NCBI RefSeq assembly: GCF_036053395.1 | Contig: NZ_CP107942.1 | Location: 4,554,501-4,618,500, forward strand | Source: Actinoplanes sp. NBC_00393 | GTDB taxonomy: Bacteria; Actinomycetota; Actinomycetes; Mycobacteriales; Micromonosporaceae | Length of the DNA: 64,000 nt | Direction of reading: 5' to 3' | Shown here: one piece after another, positions 50,557-59,292 of the stretch | How the letters are laid out: each line of letters opens with the position of its first letter | Numbering within the stretch: position 1 is the stretch's first letter | Notes under the pieces: model-generated | Told to the model about the DNA's origin: nothing | Database searches by the model: none | Seen by the model: the letters and a program-made list of their open reading frames with translations, nothing else | Program-made: the position numbers and the translations under genes

Positions 50557-53043
50557 ATGACGCTGACCGATCGCCTTCCCGGTAACGCCGAACCCGACGC
50601 TGTCTTCGACGCCTTCCAGGCGTGGGTCGCGGAACAGGGCCTCACCCTGTACCCGCACCAGGAGGAGGCGCTGATCGAGATCGCGACCGGCGCCAACGTC
50701 ATCCTGAACACCCCGACCGGCTCCGGCAAGAGCCTGGTGGCGACCGGCGCGCACTTCGCCGCGCTGGCCGACGGGCGCACCACCTTCTACACCGCGCCGA
50801 TCAAGGCGCTGGTCAGCGAGAAGTTCTTCGCCCTCTGCGCGGTCTTCGGCGCGCACAACGTCGGCATGCTCACCGGCGACGCCTCGGTCAACGCCGACGC
50901 CCCGATCATCTGCTGCACCGCGGAGATCCTGGCCAACCTGGCGCTGCGCGAGGGCACCGACGCCGACATCGGCCAGGTCGTGATGGACGAGTTCCACTTC
51001 TACGCCGAGCCGGACCGCGGCTGGGCGTGGCAGGTGCCGCTGATCGAGCTGCCGCAGGCCCAGTTCATCCTGATGTCGGCGACCCTCGGTGACACCACGC
51101 GCTTCGTCGACGACCTGAGCAGGCGGACCGGGCGTACGACCGCGGTGGTCAGCAGCGTGGAGCGGCCGGTGCCGCTGCTGTTCGAGTACGCGATGACGCC
51201 GCTGCACGAGACCATCGAGGAGCTGCTCTCCACCCGGCAGGCCCCGGTCTACATCGTGCACTTCACGCAGGCGGCCGCCCTGGAACGCGCGCAGTCGCTG
51301 ATGAGCATCAACATGTGCACCCGCGAGGAGAAGGACAAGATCGCCGCGGCGATCGGCAACTTCCGGTTCACCGCGGGCTTCGGGCGCACCCTGTCGCGGC
51401 TGGTGCGCCACGGCATCGGCGTGCACCACGCCGGCATGCTGCCCAAGTACCGCCGGCTCGTCGAAACCCTGGCCCAGGCCGGCCTGCTGAAGGTCATCTG
51501 CGGCACCGACACGCTCGGGGTCGGCATCAACGTGCCGATCCGGACCGTGCTGTTCACCGGCCTGTCGAAGTACGACGGGGTGAAGACCCGGCTGCTCAAG
51601 GCCCGCGAGTTCCACCAGATCGCCGGGCGGGCCGGCCGGGCCGGCTACGACACCATCGGCACGGTGATCGTGCAGGCGCCGGAACACGTCATCGACAACG
51701 AGCGGGCCTTGAAGAAGGCCGGCGACGACCCGAAGAAGCGGCGCAAGGTGGTCCGCAAGAAGCCGCCGGAGGGCACGATCGGCTGGGGGCGGCCCACCTT
51801 CGACCGGCTTGTCGAGGCCGAACCGGAGCCGCTGACCTCGTCGTTCCAGGTGTCGCACGCGATGCTGCTCAATGTCATGAATCGCGGCGGTGACCCGTAC
51901 CCCGCTCTGCGCCATCTTTTGACCGAGAACCACGAGGAACGGCCGTCGCAGCGCAGGCTCATCCGCCGGACCGTGGCGATCGCCCGGGCGCTGATCGCGG
52001 GCGGCGTGATCGAGCGCACCGACACCGGGACATATCGCCTGGTCGAGGACCTGCAGCTGGACTTCGCCCTGAACCAGGCTCTGTCGCCGTTCGCGCTGGC
52101 CTCGCTCGAACTGCTCGACAGGGAGTCGCCGGAGTACCCGCTCGACGTCGTCTCGGTGATCGAATCGACGCTTGAAGACCCGCGCCAGGTGGTCTCGGCG
52201 CAGCGCCAGAAGGCGCGCGGCGAGGCGGTCAACGCCATGAAGGCCGAGGGCATCGAGTACGAGGAACGCATGCAACTCCTCGAGGACGTGACCTGGCCGC
52301 AGCCCCTGAAGGAGCTGCTCGAGGCCGCGTACGAGACCTACCGCCAGGGGCATCCCTGGGTCGCCGACTACGAGCTCAAGCCGAAATCCGTGGTCCGCGA
52401 CATGTACGAGCGGGCCATGACGTTCACCGAATACGTCTCCTTCTACGGCCTGTCCCGCTCCGAAGGCCTCGTCCTGCGCTATCTGGCCGACGCGTACCGC
52501 GCGCTGCGCCAGACCGTCCCCGAGGACGCCCGCACCGAGGAGCTCACCGACCTGATCGAGTGGCTCGGCGAGCTGGTCCGCCAGGTCGACTCCAGCCTGC
52601 TCGACGAGTGGGCGCGGCTGCAGAACCCCGGCGCCGAGGTCGAGGAGGTCCGCCTCGACGACAAGCCGCCCGCGGTCACCCGCAACGCCCGCGCCTTCCG
52701 GGTGCTGGTCCGCAACGCCATGTTCCGCCGGGTCGAGCTGGCCGCGCTGCGCCGCTGGGACCTGCTCGGCGAGATGGACGCCGAGTACGGCTGGCCCGCC
52801 GACCGCTGGCAGAAGGCCATCCAGGAGTACTTCGAGGAGTACGACTCGCTGGGCACCGGCCCGGCCGCGCGCGGTCCGGCGTTCCTGCACATCGAGCAGG
52901 GGCCGGACGTGTGGACCGTCCGGCAGGTCTTCGAGGACCCGGAAGGCGACCACGACTGGGGCATCGACGCCACCGTGGACCTCGCCGCGTCCGACGAGGC
53001 CGGCACCGCGGCGATCGCCGTCACCGCGGTCGGCCCGCACTGA
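50557..53043 (+). CDS. Ski2-like DEAD/DEAH-box helicase with DUF3516
   Basis: 828 residues. Superfamily 2 motifs: Q-like LYPHQEEALIEI, motif I TPTGSGKS, motif Ia TAPIKALVSEK, motif II DEFHFY (variant DEFH), motif III SATLGD, motif V GTDTLGVGINVP and motif VI HQIAGRAGRAG. The C-terminal ~430 residues are the DUF3516 module found with these actinobacterial helicases (PEYPLDVVSVIESTLEDPRQ, GWPADRWQKAIQEYFEEYD). Probably an RNA or DNA remodelling helicase of the Ski2/Hel308 type; its cellular role is not established. Monocistronic, with a short leader containing the possible small peptide. Confidence 0.9.
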   Translation: MTLTDRLPGNAEPDAVFDAFQAWVAEQGLTLYPHQEEALIEIATGANVILNTPTGSGKSLVATGAHFAALADGRTTFYTAPIKALVSEKFFALCAVFGAHNVGMLTGDASVNADAPIICCTAEILANLALREGTDADIGQVVMDEFHFYAEPDRGWAWQVPLIELPQAQFILMSATLGDTTRFVDDLSRRTGRTTAVVSSVERPVPLLFEYAMTPLHETIEELLSTRQAPVYIVHFTQAAALERAQSLMSINMCTREEKDKIAAAIGNFRFTAGFGRTLSRLVRHGIGVHHAGMLPKYRRLVETLAQAGLLKVICGTDTLGVGINVPIRTVLFTGLSKYDGVKTRLLKAREFHQIAGRAGRAGYDTIGTVIVQAPEHVIDNERALKKAGDDPKKRRKVVRKKPPEGTIGWGRPTFDRLVEAEPEPLTSSFQVSHAMLLNVMNRGGDPYPALRHLLTENHEERPSQRRLIRRTVAIARALIAGGVIERTDTGTYRLVEDLQLDFALNQALSPFALASLELLDRESPEYPLDVVSVIESTLEDPRQVVSAQRQKARGEAVNAMKAEGIEYEERMQLLEDVTWPQPLKELLEAAYETYRQGHPWVADYELKPKSVVRDMYERAMTFTEYVSFYGLSRSEGLVLRYLADAYRALRQTVPEDARTEELTDLIEWLGELVRQVDSSLLDEWARLQNPGAEVEEVRLDDKPPAVTRNARAFRVLVRNAMFRRVELAALRRWDLLGEMDAEYGWPADRWQKAIQEYFEEYDSLGTGPAARGPAFLHIEQGPDVWTVRQVFEDPEGDHDWGIDATVDLAASDEAGTAAIAVTAVGPH

Positions 53044-53128
53044 ACTGGTGATATAAGCCAGACGCTATCTATTGCCGTCGATGAATGGCGGCTACGTTAC
53101 GGCCACTACCCCTCAAAGGAGTGACCGG

Positions 53129-54622
53129 ATGAACCGTACCGTCGCCGCCAGCGCCGCAGCAGCAATCCTGCTGCCGGCCGGTCTGGCCGCTGTCGTTCTC
53201 GCCGGCCCGGCCGGCGCCCAACCCACCGGGGCGCCGCCGGCCGGAGACGCCGCCTCCGCCGCCATGCTCGCCGCCATGCAACGCGACCTGGGCCTGACCG
53301 AACAGGCGGCGCGCGAGCGCATCGCCGGTGACGACGCCGCGGCCCGCACCGAACTCGCCCTGCGCAAGAAGCTCGGTTCCGCCTTCGCCGGCGCGTGGCT
53401 CGGCGCCGGCAGCAAACTGGTCGTCGCCGTCTCCGAGCCGTCGAAGGCCGCCGAGGTCACCGCGGCCGGCGCCACCGCGAAACTGGTCGCCCACAGCGGC
53501 TCCCGCCTCGACCTGGTCAAGGCCAAGCTGGACGCGGCGGCCGCCAAGGCCCCGGCTGGCAAGGTGCCCGGCTGGTACGTCGACGTCAAGACCAACACCG
53601 TCGTCGTGCAGGCGCACGGGAGCACCACGGCGGCGAAGGCGTTCATCAAGGCCAGCGGGGCCGACGCCACCGTGGTCCGGGTGGAGACCACCGCCGAACT
53701 GCCCCGGCTGTTCTACGACGTGCGCGGCGGCGACGCCTACTACATCGGCGGCGGGCGCTGCTCGGTCGGCTTCTCGGTCAACGGCGGCTTCGTCACCGCC
53801 GGGCACTGCGGCAACGCGGGCGCCGCGACGACCGGCTTCAACCGGGTCGCGCAGGGCACCTTCCAGGGCTCGTCGTTCCCCGGCAACGACTACGCGTGGG
53901 TGGCGGTCAACTCCAACTGGACGCCGCAGCCGTGGGTCAACAACTACTCCGGCGGCAACGTGACAGTGGCCGGCTCGACGGTCGCCGCGATCGGCGCGGC
54001 CATCTGCCGCTCCGGCTCCACCACCGGCTGGCGGTGCGGCACGGTGCAGGCCTACAACCAGACGGTCAACTACGCCGAAGGCTCGGTTTCCGGGCTGACC
54101 CGTACCAACGCGTGCGCCGAGCCGGGTGACTCCGGCGGCTCGTGGCTGGCCGGCCAGCAGGCGCAGGGCGTCACCTCCGGTGGCTCCGGCAACTGCACCT
54201 CCGGCGGCACCACATACTTCCAGCCGGTCAACGAGATCCTCACCGCGTACGGCCGCACCCTGGTCACCAGCGGCGGCGGTGGCCCCACCACGCCGCCGAC
54301 CACCCCGCCGACCGGCTGCTCCGGCTACGAGTTCTCGGCTTCCGGGTCGCTCGCCAGCGGCGGCAGCGTCTACCAGCCGAACCCCTACTACTACTCCTCG
54401 GCCTCCGGCACGCACCGCGCCTGCCTGGACGGCCCGACCGGCACCGACTACGACCTTTACCTGCAGAGGTGGAACGGCAGCGCCTGGTCAGTGGTCGCCC
54501 AGGGCGCCACCGCGGCCGCGGACGAGACCGCCAGCTACACGGGCTCCGCGGGCTACTACCGCTGGCGCGTCCACGCCTACAGCGGCTCGGGCGCGTACGC
54601 CCTCGGCTACACCAACCCGTAG
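53129..54622 (+). CDS. Secreted chymotrypsin-like serine protease (streptogrisin/alpha-lytic type) with PPC domain
   Basis: 497 residues; AAGGAG lies 7 bases before the ATG at 53129. Signal peptide, then an alpha-lytic-protease-type propeptide (residues ~40-190: ARTELALRKKLGSAFAGAWL, GWYVDVKTNTVVVQ), then the S1 catalytic domain with His226 (TAGHCG), Asp254 (NDYAWV) and Ser335 (GDSGGSW). The C-terminal ~100 residues after a Thr/Pro linker form a pre-peptidase C-terminal domain (YEFSASGSLASGGSVYQ, YYRWRVHAYSGSGAY). Mature enzyme is released outside the cell after propeptide-assisted folding. A hairpin terminator follows. Confidence 0.94.
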   Translation: MNRTVAASAAAAILLPAGLAAVVLAGPAGAQPTGAPPAGDAASAAMLAAMQRDLGLTEQAARERIAGDDAAARTELALRKKLGSAFAGAWLGAGSKLVVAVSEPSKAAEVTAAGATAKLVAHSGSRLDLVKAKLDAAAAKAPAGKVPGWYVDVKTNTVVVQAHGSTTAAKAFIKASGADATVVRVETTAELPRLFYDVRGGDAYYIGGGRCSVGFSVNGGFVTAGHCGNAGAATTGFNRVAQGTFQGSSFPGNDYAWVAVNSNWTPQPWVNNYSGGNVTVAGSTVAAIGAAICRSGSTTGWRCGTVQAYNQTVNYAEGSVSGLTRTNACAEPGDSGGSWLAGQQAQGVTSGGSGNCTSGGTTYFQPVNEILTAYGRTLVTSGGGGPTTPPTTPPTGCSGYEFSASGSLASGGSVYQPNPYYYSSASGTHRACLDGPTGTDYDLYLQRWNGSAWSVVAQGATAAADETASYTGSAGYYRWRVHAYSGSGAYALGYTNP

Positions 54623-54634
54623 TCATACTTGAGA

Positions 54635-54670
54635 CCGCCCGTCGGCACGTCATTCGCGGCCGGCGGGCGG
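54635..54670. terminator. Hairpin terminator after the protease gene
   Basis: CCGCCCGTCGGC (54635-54646) and GCCGGCGGGCGG (54659-54670) form a 12-bp stem with one G-U pair and a 12-base loop, 13 bases after the protease stop. Confidence 0.75.
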
Positions 54671-54850
54671 AATCAATTCCCGCAACAATTGGCGGCGAGG
54701 CGCAAATAGCACACGAATGGGATCACGGTGACACGAGGCAAAGAGCCTGCTGGCAGGTTGCCATCCAGCAGAATGTGTCGGAGATGAATGAATAAGCGCT
54801 TTCAGCTCTACTCCGGGCACACTACCGGTAGGTGTGCCGGGGAGGTCAAA

Positions 54851-55552
54851 ATGGCGGCTGTAGATCTGCCGAGACCGAGCGATCGCATCAGCAATGCGAT
54901 TCGCGGCCTGTTGCTGGCGGTGTGCGCGATCAGCTTCACGGCCGCCATGGTCAGCGTGGCCGTGACCCCGATTCTTCTCGGCCGCCTGTTCGCCGCGGAC
55001 GGCGACTACGCCAGACTCAGCGACATCGGGCAGGCTTACGGTGCCGCCTCGGCGGTCGTCGCCGTCATGGCGCTGGGCGTTGTCGCGGTCGGGTTGATGC
55101 TGCAGTACCGGCAGTTCCGGGCGAGCCGCCTGCAGTCGCTGACCGAAGCCGAGGATCAATTGATCCGCATCGCCATGCAAGACCCGCAGTATCGCCAGTG
55201 CTGGGGCGCGCGCGTTGCCCCGGAGGGCGTCGACGAAGGTGAGTACTACTACTGCAGCGCGATATTGAACATCTGGAAGCGCGCCTGGCAGTTACGCGAC
55301 CTGTCGGAAGGACAGGCCCGCGCGTGTTTGTCGAGTTTCTTCGACAGCGAGATCGGGCGGATGTTCTGGCGGGACAACGGCGACTGGCACAGAAGGGTGA
55401 AGGCCAGGGGCCGACGCGCCCGGATCGTCGAGCTCATCAACGAGGCTTACCTGCACGCCGAGAAATGCGGCCCGCCGGCCCGACGTTATGAACCTCGCCG
55501 CCCGGAGATATTGATAGCCGACGGCACCAAGGACCGCACCGGCGTGCCGTGA
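54851..55552 (+). CDS. DUF6082-type membrane protein
   Basis: 233 residues. GGGGAGG about 5 bases before the ATG at 54851 decides the start over an earlier ATG at 54788. Two transmembrane helices (LLLAVCAISFTAAMVSVAV, ASAVVAVMALGVVAVGLML) are followed by a cytoplasmic helical domain (SRLQSLTEAEDQLIRIAM, WKRAWQLRDLSEGQARACL, FFDSEIGRMFWRDNG), the DUF6082 pattern of actinomycetes. These genes often sit near XRE-DUF397 pairs, and a DUF397 gene lies just downstream on the opposite strand. Function unknown. It has lower GC and more AT-ending codons than its neighbours. Confidence 0.78.
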   Translation: MAAVDLPRPSDRISNAIRGLLLAVCAISFTAAMVSVAVTPILLGRLFAADGDYARLSDIGQAYGAASAVVAVMALGVVAVGLMLQYRQFRASRLQSLTEAEDQLIRIAMQDPQYRQCWGARVAPEGVDEGEYYYCSAILNIWKRAWQLRDLSEGQARACLSSFFDSEIGRMFWRDNGDWHRRVKARGRRARIVELINEAYLHAEKCGPPARRYEPRRPEILIADGTKDRTGVP

Positions 55553-55613
55553 TCAGCGATCCGCAGCGACCGGCCTGACCTCTCGCCGGCAACCCGCTGC
55601 CGCGAGCTGGAGA

Positions 55614-55805
55614 TCAATCGAATTCGCCCGCCACGATTCCGTCGAGCAGTGCGTGCCAGGCCGCTTTGGGCAGCATCAGCGCCACCTCGGGGCGCTGCGA
55701 GTTGCGCAGTCCGACCACGCCACTCCGATCGCTGACCTCCACGCAGTGGTGATCACCGACGCACTTTGTACTCCTTTGCCACGCTTTGTCCAGCAAATTT
55801 GGCAT
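55614..55805 (-). CDS. DUF397 protein
   Basis: 63 residues from the ATG at 55805 (an upstream in-frame start at 55838 would add 11 residues that the family lacks). It matches DUF397 from end to end: KAWQRSTKC, GDHHCVEVSDRSGVVGLRNSQ, and ALMLPKAAWHALLDGIVAGEFD. DUF397 proteins normally follow an XRE-family regulator (as in bld-type pairs) and modulate it. Here no XRE gene lies upstream, so this is an orphan copy. Its start overlaps the region upstream of the SF1 helicase gene. Confidence 0.85.
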   Translation of the reverse strand: MPNLLDKAWQRSTKCVGDHHCVEVSDRSGVVGLRNSQRPEVALMLPKAAWHALLDGIVAGEFD

Positions 55806-55959
55806 GTCGTGTGAAACTCCCGGCGAGTCGCGCAGCAAACGCCGCCTACTCTACGTGATCCCACCTCGGTCAGCGGCAGAGACACGCGCGTCCGCCTACT
55901 CTTCCAGCCACGCCACTCCTGCGGATGGTGTGCCGGGGGGGGCGGTACCCTCGGGCGCG

Positions 55960-58764
55960 ATGCGAGCGTCGACCGTTGTTGGGGTTTTGGCTGATCTGGC
56001 GCCAGCCGGTGGGGACCGGGTGCTGGATGTGACCCGGGGAGGGCAGCCGCTGGTCTGGCTGAAGGAGCCGCTGCGGGCGCCGCGGAACGCGGCGGTGGAC
56101 CGGCTCGCCGGGCTCGACGCGCTGCACCGTGAGGAACGGATCCTGTATCGCGGGGTGGGGTTCCTGGCCGGCCGGGTGGAGATCGACGGCGCGCTGCGCA
56201 AGGTACGTGTGCCGCTGGTCAGCGGGCCGGTGCACCTGAACGGCTCGTGGACCGGCTACCAGATCGTGCCGGCCGGCGACGTCACCGTCACCCCGCTGGT
56301 CACCGACCGGGAGCTCGCGGCGGGACTGGAGGCGGCGCCGGCGGCCGACTCGCCGCGCTGGATCGGGGCGGTCGGCAGCCGGGCCTGGCTGACGTCGATC
56401 GCCGAGGCCACCGGGCTGCCGTTCGACGGGGTGATCGAGGGTGGGCAGCGGGTGCCGTCCGACCGGCTGGTGCTGATCGAGGGAACCGCGTTGTTCGTGG
56501 TCCGCGACGTCTACGGGCCGGGGCTGGGTGACAGTCTGCGCAGCTGGGCCGGCCGTGACCTGGACGGCACAGCGCTGGCCGCCGTGTACGGCGAGCAACG
56601 CACCGACGAGGGCGGACTGCGTGCGGTCAGACAGCGTGCCGGGAAGGCGGGTGACGGCGGGACGGGTGACGGGGAGGTGCTGTCGCCGCTGCCGTTGAGC
56701 CGGGACCAGGTTCGGGTGGTGGCGCGGGCGCGGACCGCGCCGGTCACGGTGGTGTCCGGGCCGCCGGGCAACGGCAAGAGTCACACGGTCGTCGCGGCCG
56801 CGCTGGAGGTGGTGCACCGCGGCGGGTCGGTGCTGATCGCCACCCAGTCGCCGCACGCCGCTGAGGTGCTGGCCGGGCTGCTCGGGCGGTATCCGGGGCC
56901 GGCGCCGGTGCTGTTCGGCGCCGCGAACAGCCGCGACGCCGTCGAGCTGCTGCTCACCTCCGGCGCCGAGGACGGCGCCGACGACTCGCGGCTGGCCGAG
57001 GACCGCAGGGCCGTCGAGCGGGCCCACCAGCGGGTCAGCGCGATCCGCGCCGAGATCACCGCCGCGCTGCGGACCGAGGTGCTGGCCGGCACCGTGGACG
57101 CCGGCGATCCGCGGCTGGCCGGGCTGCTCGCCGACGTGCCGGGCGCCTTCGACGCCTCGGTCGACCTGGACCGGGTGGAGCGGGCCCGCAACGCCGGCAC
57201 GGACGGCGGCTGGTGGGCGCGCTGGACCGGCCGGCGGGCGCGGCGGCAGGCGTACCGCGTACTGGGACTGCGCGACGGCGTACCCCCGGAAAGGGTGACC
57301 GAGGCGCTCACCGTGGCCACCGCGCAGCGTGCCGCGGCCCGGCTGGCGCTGGCCGGCGGCACCGATCTGAGCGCGGACTGGGCCCGACTGCACGACGCGG
57401 AAGCCGCCCTGCAGCAGGTGGTGGGCGCCGCCATGCGCCGTGCGGCCCGCAGCCAGCGGCGCTGGGACGCCGACGGGCGGCGGGCGACCGTCGCGCTGGC
57501 GACCGCGCTGCGGGCCGGCCGCAGCCGCCGCCGGGAGCTGCTCGCCCGCCTCGACGCCGGGCCGCTGGTGCAGGCGCTGCCGTTGTGGATCGGCACGGTC
57601 ACCGACGTGGAGGACCTGCTGCCGTCCATGCCGGGCCTGTTCGAACTCGTCGTGATCGACGAGGCGTCGCATGTCGACCAGATCCGCGCCGCGCCGGTGC
57701 TGGCCCGCGCCCGCCGCGCGCTGGTCGTCGGCGACCCGAGGCAGCTGCGGTTCGTCTCGTTCGTCGCGGACGCCGACGTCGCCGGGGTTCTGCAGCGGCA
57801 CGGCGCCGACGACCGTCTCGACGTACGCCGCAACAGCGCCTACGACGTCGCGGCCGGCGCTGCCCCGGTCACCTGGCTCACCGAGCACTACCGCGGCGCC
57901 CCGCACCTGATCGGATTCTCGGCCCGCCGCTTCTACGACGACCGGATCACGGTGACCACCCGTACCCCGGCTGCCGACACCACTGACGCGATCGACGTCG
58001 TCGCCGTGCCCGCCGCCACCGTCACCAAGGGGGTGAATCAGGCCGAGGTGGCCGCCGCGCTGCAGGCCGTCGCCGCCCTGGTCGCCGAGGGACACCACGG
58101 GATCGCGGTGATCAGCCCGTTCCGGGCGCAGGCCGAAGCCCTGGAAGCGGCCCTGATCGACGCCTACCCGGTCGAGAAGCTCACCGAGCTCGGGTTGCGG
58201 GTCGGCACCGTGCACTCGTTCCAGGGCAGCGAGGCCGGCGCCGTGGTCGTCTCGCTCGGCCTGGTCGACGGCGACGCGGCCGGGCGGCGCCGGTTCGTCA
58301 CCGACCCGCACCTGTTCAACGTCATGATCACCAGGGCGCGCCGCAAGCTCGTCGTGCTCAGTTCCCTGACCGCCCCGAACGGCCTGCTCGGCGACTACCT
58401 GCGGTACGCCGCCGGACCCGACCGGCCGATGCCGGCCCTCACCGCATCCGGCTGGGCCGCGCAGCTGGCCACCGAACTGGACCGGGCCGGCGTGCCCGTC
58501 CGCCCCGGCTACCAGGTCGGCTCCTGGCGCCTCGACCTGTGCGCCGGCCCGCCGGACACCGCCGTCGGCATCGTCTGCGACGTGCACCCGGACGGCCCGG
58601 AGGCTCACCTCGACCGGCAGCGCTCACTGCACCGGGCCGGCTGGCGGCTGCTCGACGTGTTCGCCAGCCGCTGGGGCGACGACCCGCGCCGGGCTGCCCT
58701 GGAGGTCGCCGCGGCGATCGCGCGTGACGAGCCGGGAACCATCGAGGAAGTCCAGGTCCATTAA
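55960..58764 (+). CDS. UPF1-like SF1 helicase with C-terminal nuclease-fold tail
   Basis: 934 residues from the ATG at 55960; earlier in-frame starts would cross the DUF397 gene. Residues ~1-240 are an unassigned beta-rich domain. SF1 motifs follow: Q-like LSRDQVRVVARA, motif I GPPGNGKS (267-274), motif II IDEASHVDQ (Asp567-Glu568), motif III VVGDPRQLRFV, motif IV-V region VHSFQGSEAGAVVVSLG and motif VI VMITRARRKL. A helical insertion (~320-540) separates motifs I and II. The C-terminal ~100 residues (YQVGSWRLDLCAG, VGIVCDVHPDG, DRQRSLHRAGWRLLDVFASRW) resemble the DUF559/REase-like tail of such helicases, but the acidic residue expected before C-D is Val, so the nuclease may be inactive. Possible role in nucleic acid defence or repair. 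Confidence 0.88.
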   Translation: MRASTVVGVLADLAPAGGDRVLDVTRGGQPLVWLKEPLRAPRNAAVDRLAGLDALHREERILYRGVGFLAGRVEIDGALRKVRVPLVSGPVHLNGSWTGYQIVPAGDVTVTPLVTDRELAAGLEAAPAADSPRWIGAVGSRAWLTSIAEATGLPFDGVIEGGQRVPSDRLVLIEGTALFVVRDVYGPGLGDSLRSWAGRDLDGTALAAVYGEQRTDEGGLRAVRQRAGKAGDGGTGDGEVLSPLPLSRDQVRVVARARTAPVTVVSGPPGNGKSHTVVAAALEVVHRGGSVLIATQSPHAAEVLAGLLGRYPGPAPVLFGAANSRDAVELLLTSGAEDGADDSRLAEDRRAVERAHQRVSAIRAEITAALRTEVLAGTVDAGDPRLAGLLADVPGAFDASVDLDRVERARNAGTDGGWWARWTGRRARRQAYRVLGLRDGVPPERVTEALTVATAQRAAARLALAGGTDLSADWARLHDAEAALQQVVGAAMRRAARSQRRWDADGRRATVALATALRAGRSRRRELLARLDAGPLVQALPLWIGTVTDVEDLLPSMPGLFELVVIDEASHVDQIRAAPVLARARRALVVGDPRQLRFVSFVADADVAGVLQRHGADDRLDVRRNSAYDVAAGAAPVTWLTEHYRGAPHLIGFSARRFYDDRITVTTRTPAADTTDAIDVVAVPAATVTKGVNQAEVAAALQAVAALVAEGHHGIAVISPFRAQAEALEAALIDAYPVEKLTELGLRVGTVHSFQGSEAGAVVVSLGLVDGDAAGRRRFVTDPHLFNVMITRARRKLVVLSSLTAPNGLLGDYLRYAAGPDRPMPALTASGWAAQLATELDRAGVPVRPGYQVGSWRLDLCAGPPDTAVGIVCDVHPDGPEAHLDRQRSLHRAGWRLLDVFASRWGDDPRRAALEVAAAIARDEPGTIEEVQVH

Positions 58765-58770
58765 GTAGGT

Positions 58771-59292
58771 ATGGGCTTGCTTCGCAGAGCGGAACCCGTC
58801 GGCTACGAGGACTTCGTGGCCAGCCGGTATCGCGAGATCGTCCGATTCGGCGCGCTGCTGGCCGGCGACGCGCGCCTCGGCGAGGACCTCGCCCAGGAAG
58901 GGCTGATCGCGGCCTACCGGGCGTGGTCGCGGCTGGGCGTCGCGGACGGGCGGCCCGAGGCCTATGTGCGCAAGGTGATGGTCCGCACCGCGATGCGCGC
59001 CCGGCGCCGGCGCTGGCGTGGCGAAGTGCCCGCCGAGGAGCTGCCGGATTCACCGCGCCGCGGCTTCGCCGATCAGTCGGATCTGAGCGTGCAGGTGTTC
59101 GCCGTGCTGCGCCGGCTGCCCGCCGAGCAGCGGGTGGTTCTCGTCCTGCGGTTCTGGGCCGACGCCACCGAGGCCGAGGTGGCGCAGACCCTCGGGGTCG
59201 CGGTGGGCACGGTCAAGAGCCGCACCTCCCGGGCCCTGGCCGCGATGCGCGCGAGCGGCCTGTCTCTCGAGTCTTCCCAGGAGGCGCAGTGA
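58771..59292 (+). CDS. SigE-family ECF RNA polymerase sigma factor
   Basis: 173 residues. Region 2: YEDFVASRYREIVRFGALLAGD, LAQEGLIAAYRAWSRL. Region 4: LRRLPAEQRVVLVLRFWADATEAEVAQTLGVAVGTVKSRTSRAL. This is the actinomycete SigE-type short ECF group (SigE-family, 50-residue region 2-4 spacing). It begins 7 bases after the helicase gene, and its stop overlaps the next gene (GTGA), which is a membrane protein and likely partner. Confidence 0.93.
   Translation: MGLLRRAEPVGYEDFVASRYREIVRFGALLAGDARLGEDLAQEGLIAAYRAWSRLGVADGRPEAYVRKVMVRTAMRARRRRWRGEVPAEELPDSPRRGFADQSDLSVQVFAVLRRLPAEQRVVLVLRFWADATEAEVAQTLGVAVGTVKSRTSRALAAMRASGLSLESSQEAQ

Noticed and set aside
49444..53040. Long minus-strand open frame opposite the Ski2-like helicase
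   Set aside because: Shadow of the helicase gene; no domain, and it would run across the DUF1707 gene and repeats.
54635..54670. Riboswitch or structured leader for the DUF6082 gene
   Set aside because: A simple stem-loop right after the protease stop is better explained as a terminator.
55786..55959. Longer N-terminus for the UPF1-like helicase
   Set aside because: Runs antisense through the start of the DUF397 gene and adds Ser/Pro-rich sequence unlike the rest of the protein.
55870..58608. Long minus-strand open frame opposite the UPF1-like helicase
   Set aside because: Arg/Gly/Pro-rich shadow sequence with no recognisable motif.
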